Shown here: positions 27,587 through 36,727 of the stretch, piece by piece | How the letters are laid out: each line of letters opens with the position of its first letter | Numbering within the stretch: the first letter of the stretch is position 1 | Made by a program: the position numbers and the translations under genes | Source of the DNA: Amaricoccus macauensis | Lineage (GTDB): Bacteria; Pseudomonadota; Alphaproteobacteria; Rhodobacterales; Rhodobacteraceae | Reading direction: 5' to 3' | Length of the DNA: 64,000 bases | Assembly: GCF_014201905.1 (NCBI RefSeq) | Contig: NZ_JACHFM010000005.1 | Span: 248,001 to 312,000, forward strand | Notes under the pieces: model-generated | The model's database searches: none | The model's input: the letters and a program-made list of their open reading frames with translations, nothing else | What the model was told of the DNA's origin: nothing

Positions 27587-29017
27587 TCATCGGCCGGCTT
27601 CGTCCCGGATGACCTCGGCCATGGGCCGGCTCAGCATGGCGTCGAGGAGCGGCACGGTCTCGGCGCGAAGCGGGGCCGGGATCGGGACGAGGGCCGAAAC
27701 GGCGTCGTAGAGGGCTGCGGCGTCCGTCCCCCTCGCCGCCGCCGCCGTGAGTGCCTCGGCACGGGGGTCGCGCAGGACATAGGCCGGCCCGTCGTGGCTC
27801 CGGCCGCTGACATGGCGCAACCATGCGGCGGTGGCGAAGGCGAAGGGACGCAGGTCCGTGGCGTAAGGTACGGCCGCGAAGATCCGCTGCGGCAGCTTCT
27901 CGGAGCCATCCATGGCGATCTGGAACGTCTCGTGCGCGATCGCCGGGTTGGCAAAGCGCGTGGCCAACTCGTCGGCATAGCGGCCGAGGTCGATGCCCGG
28001 CATCGGCGGCAGGGTCGCGGCGGCGGCGGTGAGGTGGCGTCGCACCAGCCGTGAGAGCGCCGGGTCAGCCATGACGTCGCGCACGCAACGCAGCCCGGCG
28101 TGGAAGCCCGCATAGGCCAGCATCGAGTGACTGCCGTTCAGCATCCTGAGCTTCATCGCCTCGAAGGGCGCGACATCGTCGGCAAAGATCGCCCCGGCGG
28201 CACCCCAGTCGGGCCGGCCGAGCGGAAAGCGGTCCTCGATCACCCACTGGGTGAAGGGCTCGGTCTCGACGGCGGCGAGATCGACGAGCCCGGTCAGCGC
28301 CTCGGCGGCGGCGAGCGTCGCGGCTGTCGAGGCCGGGGTGATGCGATCGACCATGGTCGAGGGAAAGGCGACCTCGGCCTCGATCCAGCCGCCGAGCGAC
28401 GGCTCGACGCGCCGGGCGAAGTCGATCGTCGCCGCCCGAACCAGCGCGCCGTTCTCCGGCAGGTTGTCGCAGCAGAGCACGGTGAAGGGCGCGGTCCCCG
28501 CCTCCCGCCTCCGGCGCAGCGCCTCGACCAGCAGCCCGAGCACGCCTTGCGGTCGACGGGGCGCGAGGAGATCCGCCGCCACCGCCGGATGGCTCGGGTC
28601 ACAGGCACGATTGGCGCGGTCGAGACCGTAGGCCTTTTCGGTGACCGTCAGGCTGACGATGCGGCAGCTGACACCAACCATGGCCGCGAGCGCCGGTTCC
28701 GGGTCGCCGGCCGAACAGAGCGCCGAGGCGATCGCGCCGATGACCCGGCCCGTTGTGGCGGCCGGCTCCCTCACGACGAGGGTGTAGAGCCCGTTCTGTG
28801 GCCCGATCTCCTCCGCGGCTTTCGGCGAGCGCAGCGAAACCCCGAGGATGCGCCAGTCGCCCCCCGACGCCGCGAGCGCCCGGTCGGTGTAGTCGGCCTG
28901 ATGCGCCTTGTGAAAGGCGCCGAGGCCGAGATGGACGATCCCGACCCCGTGCGCCTCCGGCACGTAGCCGGGGCGACGGGAGGCGGGGACGTCCTCGAGG
29001 CGGGCAAGGCGGGTCAT
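27587..29017 (-). CDS. uxuB: Fructuronate reductase / mannitol dehydrogenase family
   Basis: A 476-residue polyol dehydrogenase-family protein. The Rossmann region IVHLGLGAFHKAHQADYTD lies near the N-terminus, the conserved TEKAYG segment near 130, and the catalytic-region KLRMLNGSHSMLAYAG with its Lys/Asn/His set near 290. With UxaC and UxuA encoded nearby, the expected reaction is reduction of D-fructuronate to D-mannonate with NADH. The ATG at 29017 is preferred because it lies just after the preceding permease gene; an in-frame ATG at 29038 would overlap it. It is the last gene of the minus-strand importer operon. Confidence 0.9.
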   Translation of the reverse strand: MTRLARLEDVPASRRPGYVPEAHGVGIVHLGLGAFHKAHQADYTDRALAASGGDWRILGVSLRSPKAAEEIGPQNGLYTLVVREPAATTGRVIGAIASALCSAGDPEPALAAMVGVSCRIVSLTVTEKAYGLDRANRACDPSHPAVAADLLAPRRPQGVLGLLVEALRRRREAGTAPFTVLCCDNLPENGALVRAATIDFARRVEPSLGGWIEAEVAFPSTMVDRITPASTAATLAAAEALTGLVDLAAVETEPFTQWVIEDRFPLGRPDWGAAGAIFADDVAPFEAMKLRMLNGSHSMLAYAGFHAGLRCVRDVMADPALSRLVRRHLTAAAATLPPMPGIDLGRYADELATRFANPAIAHETFQIAMDGSEKLPQRIFAAVPYATDLRPFAFATAAWLRHVSGRSHDGPAYVLRDPRAEALTAAAARGTDAAALYDAVSALVPIPAPLRAETVPLLDAMLSRPMAEVIRDEAGR

Positions 29018-29021
29018 GGGC

Positions 29022-29855
29022 TCACTGCTGCTTGGCACGGGCGACGATCTGGGTCGGGCTGACGAACTGGAGCGCGAGCACCAGCCAGATCAGCGTCGTC
29101 ACCATATAGACCACCGCCATGGCGTCGATCGACTGCGACGCGCGCACGCCCGAGGCGAAGACAGCGTAGTAGAGCGAGACGACGAGGGTCTGGGTGGTGG
29201 GCCCGGCAATGAGGAAGGTGAGCTCGAACATCGCGACGGTGCGCACGAGCACCAGAAGCAGCGCGGCCAGCATCCCCGGCAGGAGCAGGGGGAACAGGAC
29301 ACGGATGAAAAGACTCGTGGTGCCCGCGCCGAAGACCCGCGCGGCCGCCTCGATGCGCGGGTCGATCTGCTCGACGAAGGGGATCATGACGAGGACGACG
29401 AAAGGCACCGAGGGCACGAGGTTGATGAGCACCGCCCCCCAGAAGGTGCCGCCGAACCCCATCTTGTAGAGGAGCGTGGCCAGCGGAATGCCATAGGTCA
29501 GGGGCGGGATGAGCAGTGGCAGGAGGAACATGAGGATGATCGCGCGCTTGCCCGGAAAATCACGACGGGCCAGCGCGTAGGCCGTCATCACCCCGATGAG
29601 GCCGGAAATCAGCACGACGGCGAAGGCGATCTGGAAGGTGACGAGCACGATCGAACCGAGTTGGAACTCCTTCCAGGCGCTGAAATACCAGCGCGTGGTC
29701 CAACCCGCCGGCAGCCATGTGCCGAGCCAGCGGGTGGAGAACGAGTTGATGATCACGACCACGATCACCGCGAGCAGGTTCAGGACGAAAAGCCCGACCA
29801 CCGCCCAGACCGCGAAGCGCCAGATCTTCGAGAGAAGCCCCTGATCCCGGATCAT
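29022..29855 (-). CDS. ABC transporter permease (PotC-like position)
   Basis: A 277-residue inner-membrane permease with six predicted helices. The EAA coupling motif reads EAARVFGAGTTSLFIRVLFPLLLPG. I chose the ATG at 29855 (MIRDQGLLSK) because the longer frame would overlap the other permease gene by 74 bp with no helix; this start leaves a 7-bp gap. It forms the channel with the permease encoded upstream. The uronate-gene context suggests that the importer carries a hexuronate or oligouronide. Confidence 0.92.
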   Translation of the reverse strand: MIRDQGLLSKIWRFAVWAVVGLFVLNLLAVIVVVIINSFSTRWLGTWLPAGWTTRWYFSAWKEFQLGSIVLVTFQIAFAVVLISGLIGVMTAYALARRDFPGKRAIILMFLLPLLIPPLTYGIPLATLLYKMGFGGTFWGAVLINLVPSVPFVVLVMIPFVEQIDPRIEAAARVFGAGTTSLFIRVLFPLLLPGMLAALLLVLVRTVAMFELTFLIAGPTTQTLVVSLYYAVFASGVRASQSIDAMAVVYMVTTLIWLVLALQFVSPTQIVARAKQQ

Positions 29856-29862
29856 TCCCGTG

Positions 29863-30807
29863 TCAGCCTTTCGTTCCGGCCACCGGGCCGCTGTAGAAGA
29901 GCGATCGGAGCGCGAGAACGCCCGCGACGATGACAAGCTCCACCCCGCCCATGATGATGGCGATGGCGGTGCCGTAGGCGTGGTCCGATTGCTCGAACGC
30001 GGCCTGATAGGCGGCGATCGAGATCACCCGGGTTGGTCCGGACGGCGCGCCGAGCAGCACGGCGGAGGGGAAGACCGCGTAGGCCTGCACGAAGGCGAGG
30101 CAGAACGTGACGGCGAGCCCCGGCACCAGCAGCGGCAGGAAGATGTGCCAGAACCGCCGCCGCGGCCCCGCCCCGAGCGTCGCGGCCGCGTGCTCGATCG
30201 CCGGGTCGATGCCGGTGACATAGGAGAGCACCAGCAGGAACGAGAAGGGAAAGCCGGTGATCAGCAGCGAGGCGAAGACGCCCCAGTAGTTGTTGGTGAG
30301 CTTCACCGGCGAGTCGAGGATGCCGAGGCCGATCAGTGTGTGGTTGAACCAGCCGCGGGGCCCGAGAAAGGTCAGGAGCCCGTCGGCGACGAAGACCGTA
30401 CCGAGGGTGATCGGCAGGACGAGGATTGTGGTGAGGAGCCGCTGGCGCTTCATCAGCCGCACCCGGAAGGCGATCGGCACGGCGAGCGCGAGGTTGACCA
30501 GCGTCACGGGCAGCGCCAGCCAGAGCGTCGCGGCGATGGTGCGCGACTGGAACGGATCGCCGAAGAACTTCGCGTAGTTCGCGTACCACGGGCCTTCCGC
30601 CGGGCTGAGCGAGTCGGCGATGCCGTAGGCGAACGGGTAGATGAAGAGCAGCAGCATCAGGAGCAGGCCCGGCAGCACGAGGAGCGTGGTGCCGTCGATG
30701 CCGCGCGCCGCGAGCCGGGCGCGGAAGGAGACGCCGCCTTCGCGGCTCCCCATCCGCTCGCGCCCCATCCGCTCGCTCCCCGTCCGCTCGTTCCCCGGCG
30801 CACTCAT
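29863..30807 (-). CDS. ABC transporter permease with repeat-bearing N-terminus
   Basis: A 314-residue inner-membrane permease with six helices and an EAA-type loop EHAAATLGAGPRRRFWHIFLP. Its first 25 residues are hydrophilic and repetitive (ER-M/T-G-S/R units), encoded by three tandem 15-bp repeats. The start at 30807 overlaps the ATPase stop by 4 bp; internal ATGs within the repeat offer alternative starts. It pairs with the permease encoded downstream. Confidence 0.92.
   Translation of the reverse strand: MSAPGNERTGSERMGRERMGSREGGVSFRARLAARGIDGTTLLVLPGLLLMLLLFIYPFAYGIADSLSPAEGPWYANYAKFFGDPFQSRTIAATLWLALPVTLVNLALAVPIAFRVRLMKRQRLLTTILVLPITLGTVFVADGLLTFLGPRGWFNHTLIGLGILDSPVKLTNNYWGVFASLLITGFPFSFLLVLSYVTGIDPAIEHAAATLGAGPRRRFWHIFLPLLVPGLAVTFCLAFVQAYAVFPSAVLLGAPSGPTRVISIAAYQAAFEQSDHAYGTAIAIIMGGVELVIVAGVLALRSLFYSGPVAGTKG
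30746..30790. repeat. Three tandem 15-bp repeats inside the permease N-terminus
   Basis: CTCCCCATCCGCTCG, CGCCCCATCCGCTCG and CTCCCCGTCCGCTCG follow each other at 30746-30790, differing at two positions. In the permease frame each unit encodes five residues of the type ERMGR. The copy number could vary by slippage without breaking the frame. Confidence 0.8.
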
Positions 30808-31889
30808 GCCCGGGCCTCCCCGAAGACGAGGGCCGACCCCGGCGTCGGTGTCAGCGTGGTGGCCGCGCCGCGCGGCAGCGCCTCGCCGGAGCGGAAATAG
30901 AGGCGGGTGCCGTCCGGCGCGCTGGCGAGGCCGAACCAGGCACGGCCGCGATATTCCATGCTCTCGACCGTCGCGGGGATCCCCTCGCCCGGTGTCGCCA
31001 CCAGATCCTCGGGCCGCACCGAGAGGGTCGCGGCGTCGCCTGGACGGATCGCGCCGCGGACCGTCGCGCGGACCCGGCCACCTTCGATGTCGAGCTCCGC
31101 CTCGCTCCCCGCCACCGAGACCACCCGACCGGGGATGCGGGTACGAAAGCCCATGAAGTCGGCGACCGTCAGGTTGTCCGGCCGCTGATAGAGCTCCTGC
31201 GGCGTGCCGATCTGCTCGATGCGCCCCTCACTCATCACCACGATGCGGTCTGCCATCGACAGCGCTTCGTCCTGATCGTGGGTGACGTAGATCGTCGTCG
31301 ATCCGATCTGGTCGTGGATGCCGCGGATGTCGGCGCGCATCTCCAGGCGCAGCTTCGCGTCGAGATTGGAAAGGGGCTCGTCCATCAGCACGACCGGTGG
31401 GCGGATCACCACGGCGCGGGCGATTGCCACCCGCTGCTGCTGGCCGCCCGAGAGCTGACCGGGGAGCTTCTCTGCCTGCGACTCGAGGCGGACGAGGCCG
31501 AGGGCATCCTGAATGCGGCGGTTGGCCTCAGCGCCCCGGATGCCCTGCATGGCGAGACCGAAGCCGACGTTCTTGCGCACGTTCATGTGCGGAAACAGCG
31601 CGTAGCTCTGGAAGACCATGCCGAAGCCGCGCCTTTCCGGCTCGAGCTGGTCGATGCGGGCGCCCCCCAGACGGATCTCGCCACCCGTCAGCGCGAGGAG
31701 GCCGGCGATGCAGTTGAGGGCCGTCGACTTGCCGCATCCGGAGGGCCCGAGAAGCGCGATGAACTCCCCCGGCTCGATCGTCAGGTCGATGCCGTCGAGC
31801 GCGTTGAAGGAGCCGAACGAACGGCGCAGATCCCGGAGTTCCAGACGCTCCCGGCCCCTGTCAGGCGTCGTTGTCGCGGGCACTCGCAT
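30804..31889 (-). CDS. ABC transporter ATP-binding protein (PotA/UgpC-like)
   Basis: A 361-residue ATPase. It carries Walker [10 protein letters not shown], the signature [14 protein letters not shown], Walker [12 protein letters not shown] and the H-loop [11 protein letters not shown]. After residue 240 there is a TOBE-type regulatory domain, including [13 protein letters not shown]. The long form with TOBE is typical of sugar and polyamine importers. Its stop overlaps the permease start by 4 bp; it follows the binding-protein gene after a strong hairpin. Confidence 0.95.
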   Translation of the reverse strand: MRVPATTTPDRGRERLELRDLRRSFGSFNALDGIDLTIEPGEFIALLGPSGCGKSTALNCIAGLLALTGGEIRLGGARIDQLEPERRGFGMVFQSYALFPHMNVRKNVGFGLAMQGIRGAEANRRIQDALGLVRLESQAEKLPGQLSGGQQQRVAIARAVVIRPPVVLMDEPLSNLDAKLRLEMRADIRGIHDQIGSTTIYVTHDQDEALSMADRIVVMSEGRIEQIGTPQELYQRPDNLTVADFMGFRTRIPGRVVSVAGSEAELDIEGGRVRATVRGAIRPGDAATLSVRPEDLVATPGEGIPATVESMEYRGRAWFGLASAPDGTRLYFRSGEALPRGAATTLTPTPGSALVFGEARA

Positions 31890-31911
31890 CTCCAGGATCG
31901 TGAGAAGGTGA

Positions 31912-31935
31912 CCGGCGCGCCGGGGGGCGCGCCGG
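31912..31935. terminator. Strong hairpin between binding-protein and ATPase genes
   Basis: CCGGCGCGCC (31912-31921), loop GGGG, and GGCGCGCCGG (31926-31935) form a perfect 10-bp GC stem, just after the binding-protein stop (31949) on the minus strand. It probably acts as a partial terminator or 3' protector, giving more binding protein than membrane subunits. Confidence 0.6.
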
Positions 31936-31948
31936 CAAGTGTCAGGCG

Positions 31949-33127
31949 TCAGCCCTTCTGCGCGCCGATCCGTTCGTCCCAGATGCGGAATGCCTCGACC
32001 ATCTTCTGGGCGTCGAGCGGGACTTCCATCGGGTTGTTGGCGATCCAGTCCTCATACTCCGGACGGCCGAACTCCTCGATGACCTGCTGGCTTTCTTCGG
32101 GGGCCATGTCGAGCGTCACGCCCTGTACCGCCGGGCCGGGGTAGAAGTAGCCGGCATCGTAGGAAATCGCCTGCTGCTTCGGCTGCAGGATGAAGTTCAG
32201 GATGTCGAGGATCACCGGGATCTTCTCCTCGGCGACGCCCTTCGGGATCACGGCGTAGTGGGCGTCCGTCACCCAGTGGAAGCCGTCGAGCCTTCCGACC
32301 TTTGCTTCGATCGGCACGATGCCGAGGGCGCGCGGATTGATGTCCCAGCCGGTGGTGGAGACGATGATGTCACGCGTGCCCTCGCCGAGCTCCTTCATGG
32401 TGACGCCGGTGCCGGTCGGGTAGTACTCGATGTATTGCCCGAGTTCCTCCAGATACGCCCAGGTCTTGTCCCAACCGGCGGCCGGGTCCATCGGATCCTT
32501 GTCGCCGAGGATGTAGGGCAGCCCCATGAGGAACGTGCGCCCCGGGCCGGAGTTCGCCGGACGGGCGTAGAGGAACTTGTTCGGGTTCGCCTTGGCCCAC
32601 GCGAGCAGTTCCTCGGCGGACGTCGGCGGCGTCGCGACCGTGTCGGGCATGTACTCGATCAGCGGCCCGGACGGATAGTAGGAGATGACGACGCCCTGAT
32701 CCTTGGCGAGCGCCTGCATCTTGAGCGCCTGCGGCAGGAGGATCGTCGCGAGATCCGGCAGCTCGCCCATGTGGCTCTTGAGGTCGATCCAGATGCCCTG
32801 ATCCATGCCGGCGGACAGCGCATCGGTGCCAGTCAGCACGAGGTCGATATCGACCTTGCCGGCCGCCTGCTGCGCCTTGATCTTGGATGGCAGCTCGGGT
32901 GCGGGCGCCTTGGTAAACGCGAAGCCCGACACCCAGTCGGGCTTCTCGGCCGCATAGTTCTCGAACATGCCCTGAGTGAGCGCGAGGTTTCCGGCCACGT
33001 CGGCAACGGTGATCGCGACCGGGCTCGCCGGTTTCGTCGGAGCGGCCCAGCCCCGCGACGTCATCATTCCGAAGGCCGCCATTCCGGCCGCGGTGGCCAT
33101 GAGCCGGCGGCGGGTGATCTCTGCCAT
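31949..33127 (-). CDS. ABC transporter extracellular solute-binding protein
   Basis: A 392-residue periplasmic binding protein. The N-terminus TRRRLMATAAGMAAFGMM is a Tat-like signal (twin Arg plus hydrophobic stretch, cleavage near GWAAP). The mature part has the two-lobed extracellular-solute-binding pattern, with IDLVLTGTDAL and VVISYYPSGPL segments. It starts the minus-strand importer operon that ends with uxuB and is divergent from uxaC, so its ligand is probably a uronic acid or uronate oligomer. The family (type 1/PotD-like) does not by itself fix the ligand. Confidence 0.9.
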   Translation of the reverse strand: MAEITRRRLMATAAGMAAFGMMTSRGWAAPTKPASPVAITVADVAGNLALTQGMFENYAAEKPDWVSGFAFTKAPAPELPSKIKAQQAAGKVDIDLVLTGTDALSAGMDQGIWIDLKSHMGELPDLATILLPQALKMQALAKDQGVVISYYPSGPLIEYMPDTVATPPTSAEELLAWAKANPNKFLYARPANSGPGRTFLMGLPYILGDKDPMDPAAGWDKTWAYLEELGQYIEYYPTGTGVTMKELGEGTRDIIVSTTGWDINPRALGIVPIEAKVGRLDGFHWVTDAHYAVIPKGVAEEKIPVILDILNFILQPKQQAISYDAGYFYPGPAVQGVTLDMAPEESQQVIEEFGRPEYEDWIANNPMEVPLDAQKMVEAFRIWDERIGAQKG

Positions 33128-33168
33128 CTCGATGTCCCTCCCTGGACTTGATTGTCATTTGGCTACTA

Positions 33169-33282
33169 CCATTCCAGTTATTCTGTCAATACGGCCCGGC
33201 CATTCCAGATCCGCCCGTACAGCCGGTGCAGGATGGGCAATGTCCGCTTGACAGCTTAACTTTCTCCACCATACCAGTATGG
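33169..33282. promoter_or_regulatory. Divergent promoter region with three CCAT(A/T)CCAG operator-like boxes
   Basis: Between the importer operon (minus, start 33127) and uxaC (plus, start 33325), CCATTCCAG occurs at 33169 and 33200 and CCATACCAG at 33269. The last belongs to a perfect palindrome CCATAC-CA-GTATGG (33269-33282). A TTGACA -35 box lies at 33248-33253, and 17 bp further the palindrome covers the -10 position of the uxaC promoter. On the minus strand a TTGACA at about 33184-33189 is followed by the 33169 box, so both promoters could be shut by one repressor, probably the GntR/FCD protein encoded at 34731. Confidence 0.55.
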
Positions 33283-33324
33283 CAGATCGGCGGCATTCAC
33301 CGCCAATCCGAGGGAATCCTGCCC

Positions 33325-34731
33325 ATGCCCGTGCTTGACGACGACCGTCTGTTTCCGCTCGACCCCACCGGCCGCAGCATCGCACGCGACCTCTTTGCCG
33401 AAGTGCGCGACCTGCCGATCGTCAGTCCGCATGGCCACACCGATCCGCGCTGGTTCGCGGAGAACGAACGCTTCGCCGATCCGGCACGGCTGTTTGTCGT
33501 CCCCGATCACTACGTCTTCCGCATGCTGTTCTCGCAGGGCACGCGACTGGAGGACCTCGGCGTGCCCCGGCGGGACGGCGGACCGGTCGAGACCGATCCG
33601 CGGGCGATCTGGCGCCGTTTCGCGGCGGGCTATCACCTGCTCGCGGGCACGCCCTCCCGGCTCTGGCTCGATCATGCGTTCGCGACCGTCTTCGGCATCG
33701 AGGCGCCGTTCACGCCCGCGACGGCTGACGACTTCTACGATCGGATCGAGGAATGCCTTGGCCAGCCGGACTTCCGGCCGCGCGCGCTCTACGACCGCTT
33801 CGGGATCGAGGTGCTGGCCACCACCGATTCCGCGCTCGATGACCTGCGCTGGCACCGGATGATCGCGGGGTCAGGATGGCGCGGCCGGGTGATCCCGACC
33901 TATCGCCCGGATGCGGTGGTCGATCCCGACGCGGCAGACTTTCGCGGGAACGTCGAGCGTCTGGGCGAGCTTGCCGGCTGCGACATCGGCACGTGGCAGG
34001 GCTATCTCGACGCCCACCGCAGCCGCAGGGCGTTCTTCCGCGAGCATGGCGCGACGGCGAGCGACCACGGACACCCGAGCGCGCGCACCGAGGACCTGCC
34101 GCAGTCCGAGGCGGCCGGGCTTTACCAAAGGGTTCTGGCAGGGAGCGCCTCGTCGGAGGAGGCCGACGCCTTCCGCGGGCAGATGCTGACCGAGATGGCC
34201 CGCATGAGCCTCGACGACGGGCTTGTGCTCCAGATCCACCCAGGGTCTCAGCGCGGGCACTCCAGCCAGATCAGCGCGGCGTTCGGACCGGACAAGGGCT
34301 TCGACATTCCGGGCCGGACCGACTACGTGCGTGCGCTCAGGCCGCTGCTCGAAGCGGTGGGGCTGCAGCCGGAGCTGACGGTGATCCTGTTCACGCTGGA
34401 CGAGACGACGTTCTCGCGGGAGCTCGCCCCGCTCGCCGGCGTCTACCCCTCGCTGCGGCTCGGGCCGCCGTGGTGGTTCCTCGACAGCCCCGAGGGGATG
34501 CGCCGGTTCCGCGAACTCTCGACCGAGACCGCGGGCTTCTACAACACCGTCGGCTTCAACGACGACACGCGGGCCTTCTGCTCGATCCCGGCGCGGCACG
34601 ATGTCGCCCGCCGCGTCGACTGCGCATGGCTCGCGACGCTGGTGGCGAGCGGGCGGCTCGGCCGGGACGAGGCGCCGGCGCTTGCCGAGGCGCTGACCGT
34701 CGGCCTCGCCCGGCAGGCCTACCGTCTTTGA
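33325..34731 (+). CDS. uxaC: Glucuronate isomerase
   Basis: A 468-residue UxaC, which isomerises D-glucuronate to D-fructuronate (and galacturonate to tagaturonate) in the cytoplasm. Typical segments are SPHGHTDPRWFAEN near residue 33 (metal-binding HxH), IEVLATTDSALDDL, LQIHPGSQRGH and the C-terminal GFNDDTRAFCSIPARHD. I chose the ATG at 33325 (MPVLDDDRLF), which matches the family N-terminus. Its stop overlaps the regulator start by 1 bp (TGATG). It is the first gene of uxaC-gntR-uxuA. Confidence 0.96.
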   Translation: MPVLDDDRLFPLDPTGRSIARDLFAEVRDLPIVSPHGHTDPRWFAENERFADPARLFVVPDHYVFRMLFSQGTRLEDLGVPRRDGGPVETDPRAIWRRFAAGYHLLAGTPSRLWLDHAFATVFGIEAPFTPATADDFYDRIEECLGQPDFRPRALYDRFGIEVLATTDSALDDLRWHRMIAGSGWRGRVIPTYRPDAVVDPDAADFRGNVERLGELAGCDIGTWQGYLDAHRSRRAFFREHGATASDHGHPSARTEDLPQSEAAGLYQRVLAGSASSEEADAFRGQMLTEMARMSLDDGLVLQIHPGSQRGHSSQISAAFGPDKGFDIPGRTDYVRALRPLLEAVGLQPELTVILFTLDETTFSRELAPLAGVYPSLRLGPPWWFLDSPEGMRRFRELSTETAGFYNTVGFNDDTRAFCSIPARHDVARRVDCAWLATLVASGRLGRDEAPALAEALTVGLARQAYRL

Positions 34732-35441
34732 TGGATGCGATCATGCCCCCCGACACCCCGGCTCCCGGGCCAGCCGCGCGGATCTCGATCGCCGAGGCGG
34801 CCGCACCGCAGATCTACCGGCTGCTGCGCGACCGGATCGTCGCGGTGGACCTCGTTCCCGGTGAGCGGCTGTCCGAAGCCGAAGTGGCGCGGAGCCTTGA
34901 TGTCAGCCGCCAGCCGGTGCGCGAGGCGTTCATCAAGCTGAGTGAGGACGGGCTCATCGAGATCCGCCCGCAGCGTGGCACCTTCGTGCGGCCGATCTCC
35001 CGCAAGGTGGTGATGGATGCGCGGTTCGTGCGGGAGGCGATCGAGGCCGACACGGTGCGCCTCGTCGCCACCGACCCGGATCCCGCGCTCATCGCCTCGC
35101 TGCGCCGGCAGATGCAGGAACAGGAGGCATTCGCCGGGCCTGACCCCTTCCGCTTCAAGGAAATGGACGAGCGCTTCCACCTCACTTTCGCCGAGGCGAT
35201 CGACAAGCCCTATGCCTGGCGCGTGGTGGGGGACGTCAAGCTGCAACTCGACCGGGTGCGCAACCTCAGCCTCCTCAGCTTCCCGCGCGCGCGGGTGATC
35301 CAGCAGCATCGCGACATCGTCGATGCCGTGGCCGCGGCCGACCCGGAGGGAGCCGACCGGGCGATGCGGCGCCACCTGCGGGAAATCCTGATCGACCTGC
35401 CACGGATCGCCGAGGCGCACCCCGATTACTTCGTCGCCTGA
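34731..35441 (+). CDS. GntR/FCD-family regulator of uronate genes
   Basis: A 236-residue FadR-type regulator. The N-terminal winged helix contains QIYRLLRDRIVAVDLVPGERL, EAEVARSLDVSRQPVREAF and LIEIRPQRGTFV; the C-terminal FCD domain contains RFVREAIEADTV, EMDERFHLTFAEAI and QHRDIVDAV with the usual metal-binding Asp/His residues. It starts at 34731 inside the uxaC stop codon, so it is translationally coupled to uxaC. By analogy with UxuR/ExuR it probably represses the uronate genes until fructuronate or a similar ligand binds. Confidence 0.93.
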   Translation: MDAIMPPDTPAPGPAARISIAEAAAPQIYRLLRDRIVAVDLVPGERLSEAEVARSLDVSRQPVREAFIKLSEDGLIEIRPQRGTFVRPISRKVVMDARFVREAIEADTVRLVATDPDPALIASLRRQMQEQEAFAGPDPFRFKEMDERFHLTFAEAIDKPYAWRVVGDVKLQLDRVRNLSLLSFPRARVIQQHRDIVDAVAAADPEGADRAMRRHLREILIDLPRIAEAHPDYFVA

Positions 35442-35487
35442 GAGGCGGCCAACCGGATGCGCCCCCGGTGTCGGGGCGGGAGGAGAG

Positions 35488-36690
35488 ATGCGACAGACCT
35501 GGCGCTGGTTTGGTCCCGTGGACCACGTCTCGACCGACGACATGCTGCAGGCGGGCGTGGAGGGCGTGGTTTCCGCGCTGCACCACGTGCCGACCGGAGC
35601 GGTCTGGTCACCCGCGGAGATCGCGAAGCGGCAGGGCGAGATTGCCCGGCGGCGTGACGGGACGCCCTCCGGGCTGGCATGGGAGGTGGTCGAGAGTCTG
35701 CCGGTATCGGAGGACATCAAGCGGCAGACCGGCGACTGGCGCGGCCAGATTGCCGCCTGGCAGCAGAGCCTGCGCCACCTCGCGGCGGCAGGCATCGATG
35801 TCGTCTGCTACAATTTCATGCCGGTGCTTGACTGGACGCGCACGGATCTCGCCTGCCGCGTCGCCCATGGCGGCACCTGCATGCGGTTTGATCTCGTCGA
35901 TTTCGCCGCCTTCGACCTCTTCCTGCTCCGGCGCCCCGGCGCGGCGTCAGACTATTCCGAAGCGTTGCAGGCCGTTGCAACGGCGCGGTTCGCCGGCATG
36001 AGCGAGGCCGCACGCACGGCACTGGCCCGCAGCGTCACTTTCGGTCTGCCCGGAGCGGCGGAAACGGTTGGCCTCGGCGATCTGCGCGACCATCTGGCGG
36101 CCTATGGCAGGATCAGCCCGGAGCGCCTGCGGCGCCATCTCATTGATTTCCTCGCCGAAGTGGTGCCGGTGGCGGAAGACCTCGGGATCCGCCTCTGCTG
36201 CCACCCGGACGACCCGCCGTTCCCGCTGCTCGGCCTGCCGCGGGTGATGTCGACCGAACCAGACCTTGCGGCGATGCTCGCCGCGGTCGACCGTCCGGCG
36301 AACGGCGTCACGCTCTGCGCCGGCTCGCTCGGTGCGCGCCCGGACAACGATCTGCCCGGGATGATGGAGCGGCTCGGCGCGCGGGTGCATTTCCTGCACC
36401 TGCGCAATGTCACGCGCGAGAGCCCGGACATCCGCGGCTCATTCCACGAGGCCGAGCATCTCGGCGGCGACACCGACATGGTGGCGCTTGTCGCAGCGGT
36501 GATCCGCGAGGAGCGGCGGCGCGAGGCAAGCGGACGTCGGGACGCCTCGATCCCCATGCGCCCCGACCACGGGCAGGACATCGTCGACGACCTGGGCCGC
36601 GGTGGCCAGCCGGGCTATCCGCTTGTCGGCCGGCTGAAGGGCCTCGCCGAACTGCGCGGCGTGATGGCGGCCACGTCGCGATATCTCTGA
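35488..36690 (+). CDS. uxuA: D-mannonate dehydratase
   Basis: A 400-residue UxuA that dehydrates D-mannonate to 2-keto-3-deoxygluconate. The N-terminus MRQTWRWFGPVDHVS, the YNFMPVLDWTRTDL block near residue 110, LCCHPDDPPFPLLGLPR near 232 and the C-terminal MRPDHGQ with its metal ligands all fit the family. With UxaC and UxuB it completes glucuronate-fructuronate-mannonate-KDG. A GGAGGAGAG ribosome site precedes the ATG. KDG kinase and aldolase are not in this window. Confidence 0.97.
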   Translation: MRQTWRWFGPVDHVSTDDMLQAGVEGVVSALHHVPTGAVWSPAEIAKRQGEIARRRDGTPSGLAWEVVESLPVSEDIKRQTGDWRGQIAAWQQSLRHLAAAGIDVVCYNFMPVLDWTRTDLACRVAHGGTCMRFDLVDFAAFDLFLLRRPGAASDYSEALQAVATARFAGMSEAARTALARSVTFGLPGAAETVGLGDLRDHLAAYGRISPERLRRHLIDFLAEVVPVAEDLGIRLCCHPDDPPFPLLGLPRVMSTEPDLAAMLAAVDRPANGVTLCAGSLGARPDNDLPGMMERLGARVHFLHLRNVTRESPDIRGSFHEAEHLGGDTDMVALVAAVIREERRREASGRRDASIPMRPDHGQDIVDDLGRGGQPGYPLVGRLKGLAELRGVMAATSRYL

Positions 36691-36711
36691 GCCTCCCGGC
36701 TTCCGGGAGGC
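36691..36711. terminator. Bidirectional terminator-like hairpin after uxuA
   Basis: GCCTCCCGG (36691-36699), loop CTT, CCGGGAGGC (36703-36711): a perfect 9-bp stem starting right after the uxuA stop codon and 16 bp before the end of the convergent permease gene. Confidence 0.7.
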
Positions 36712-36727
36712 CCTCGCTTCAGGCTCG

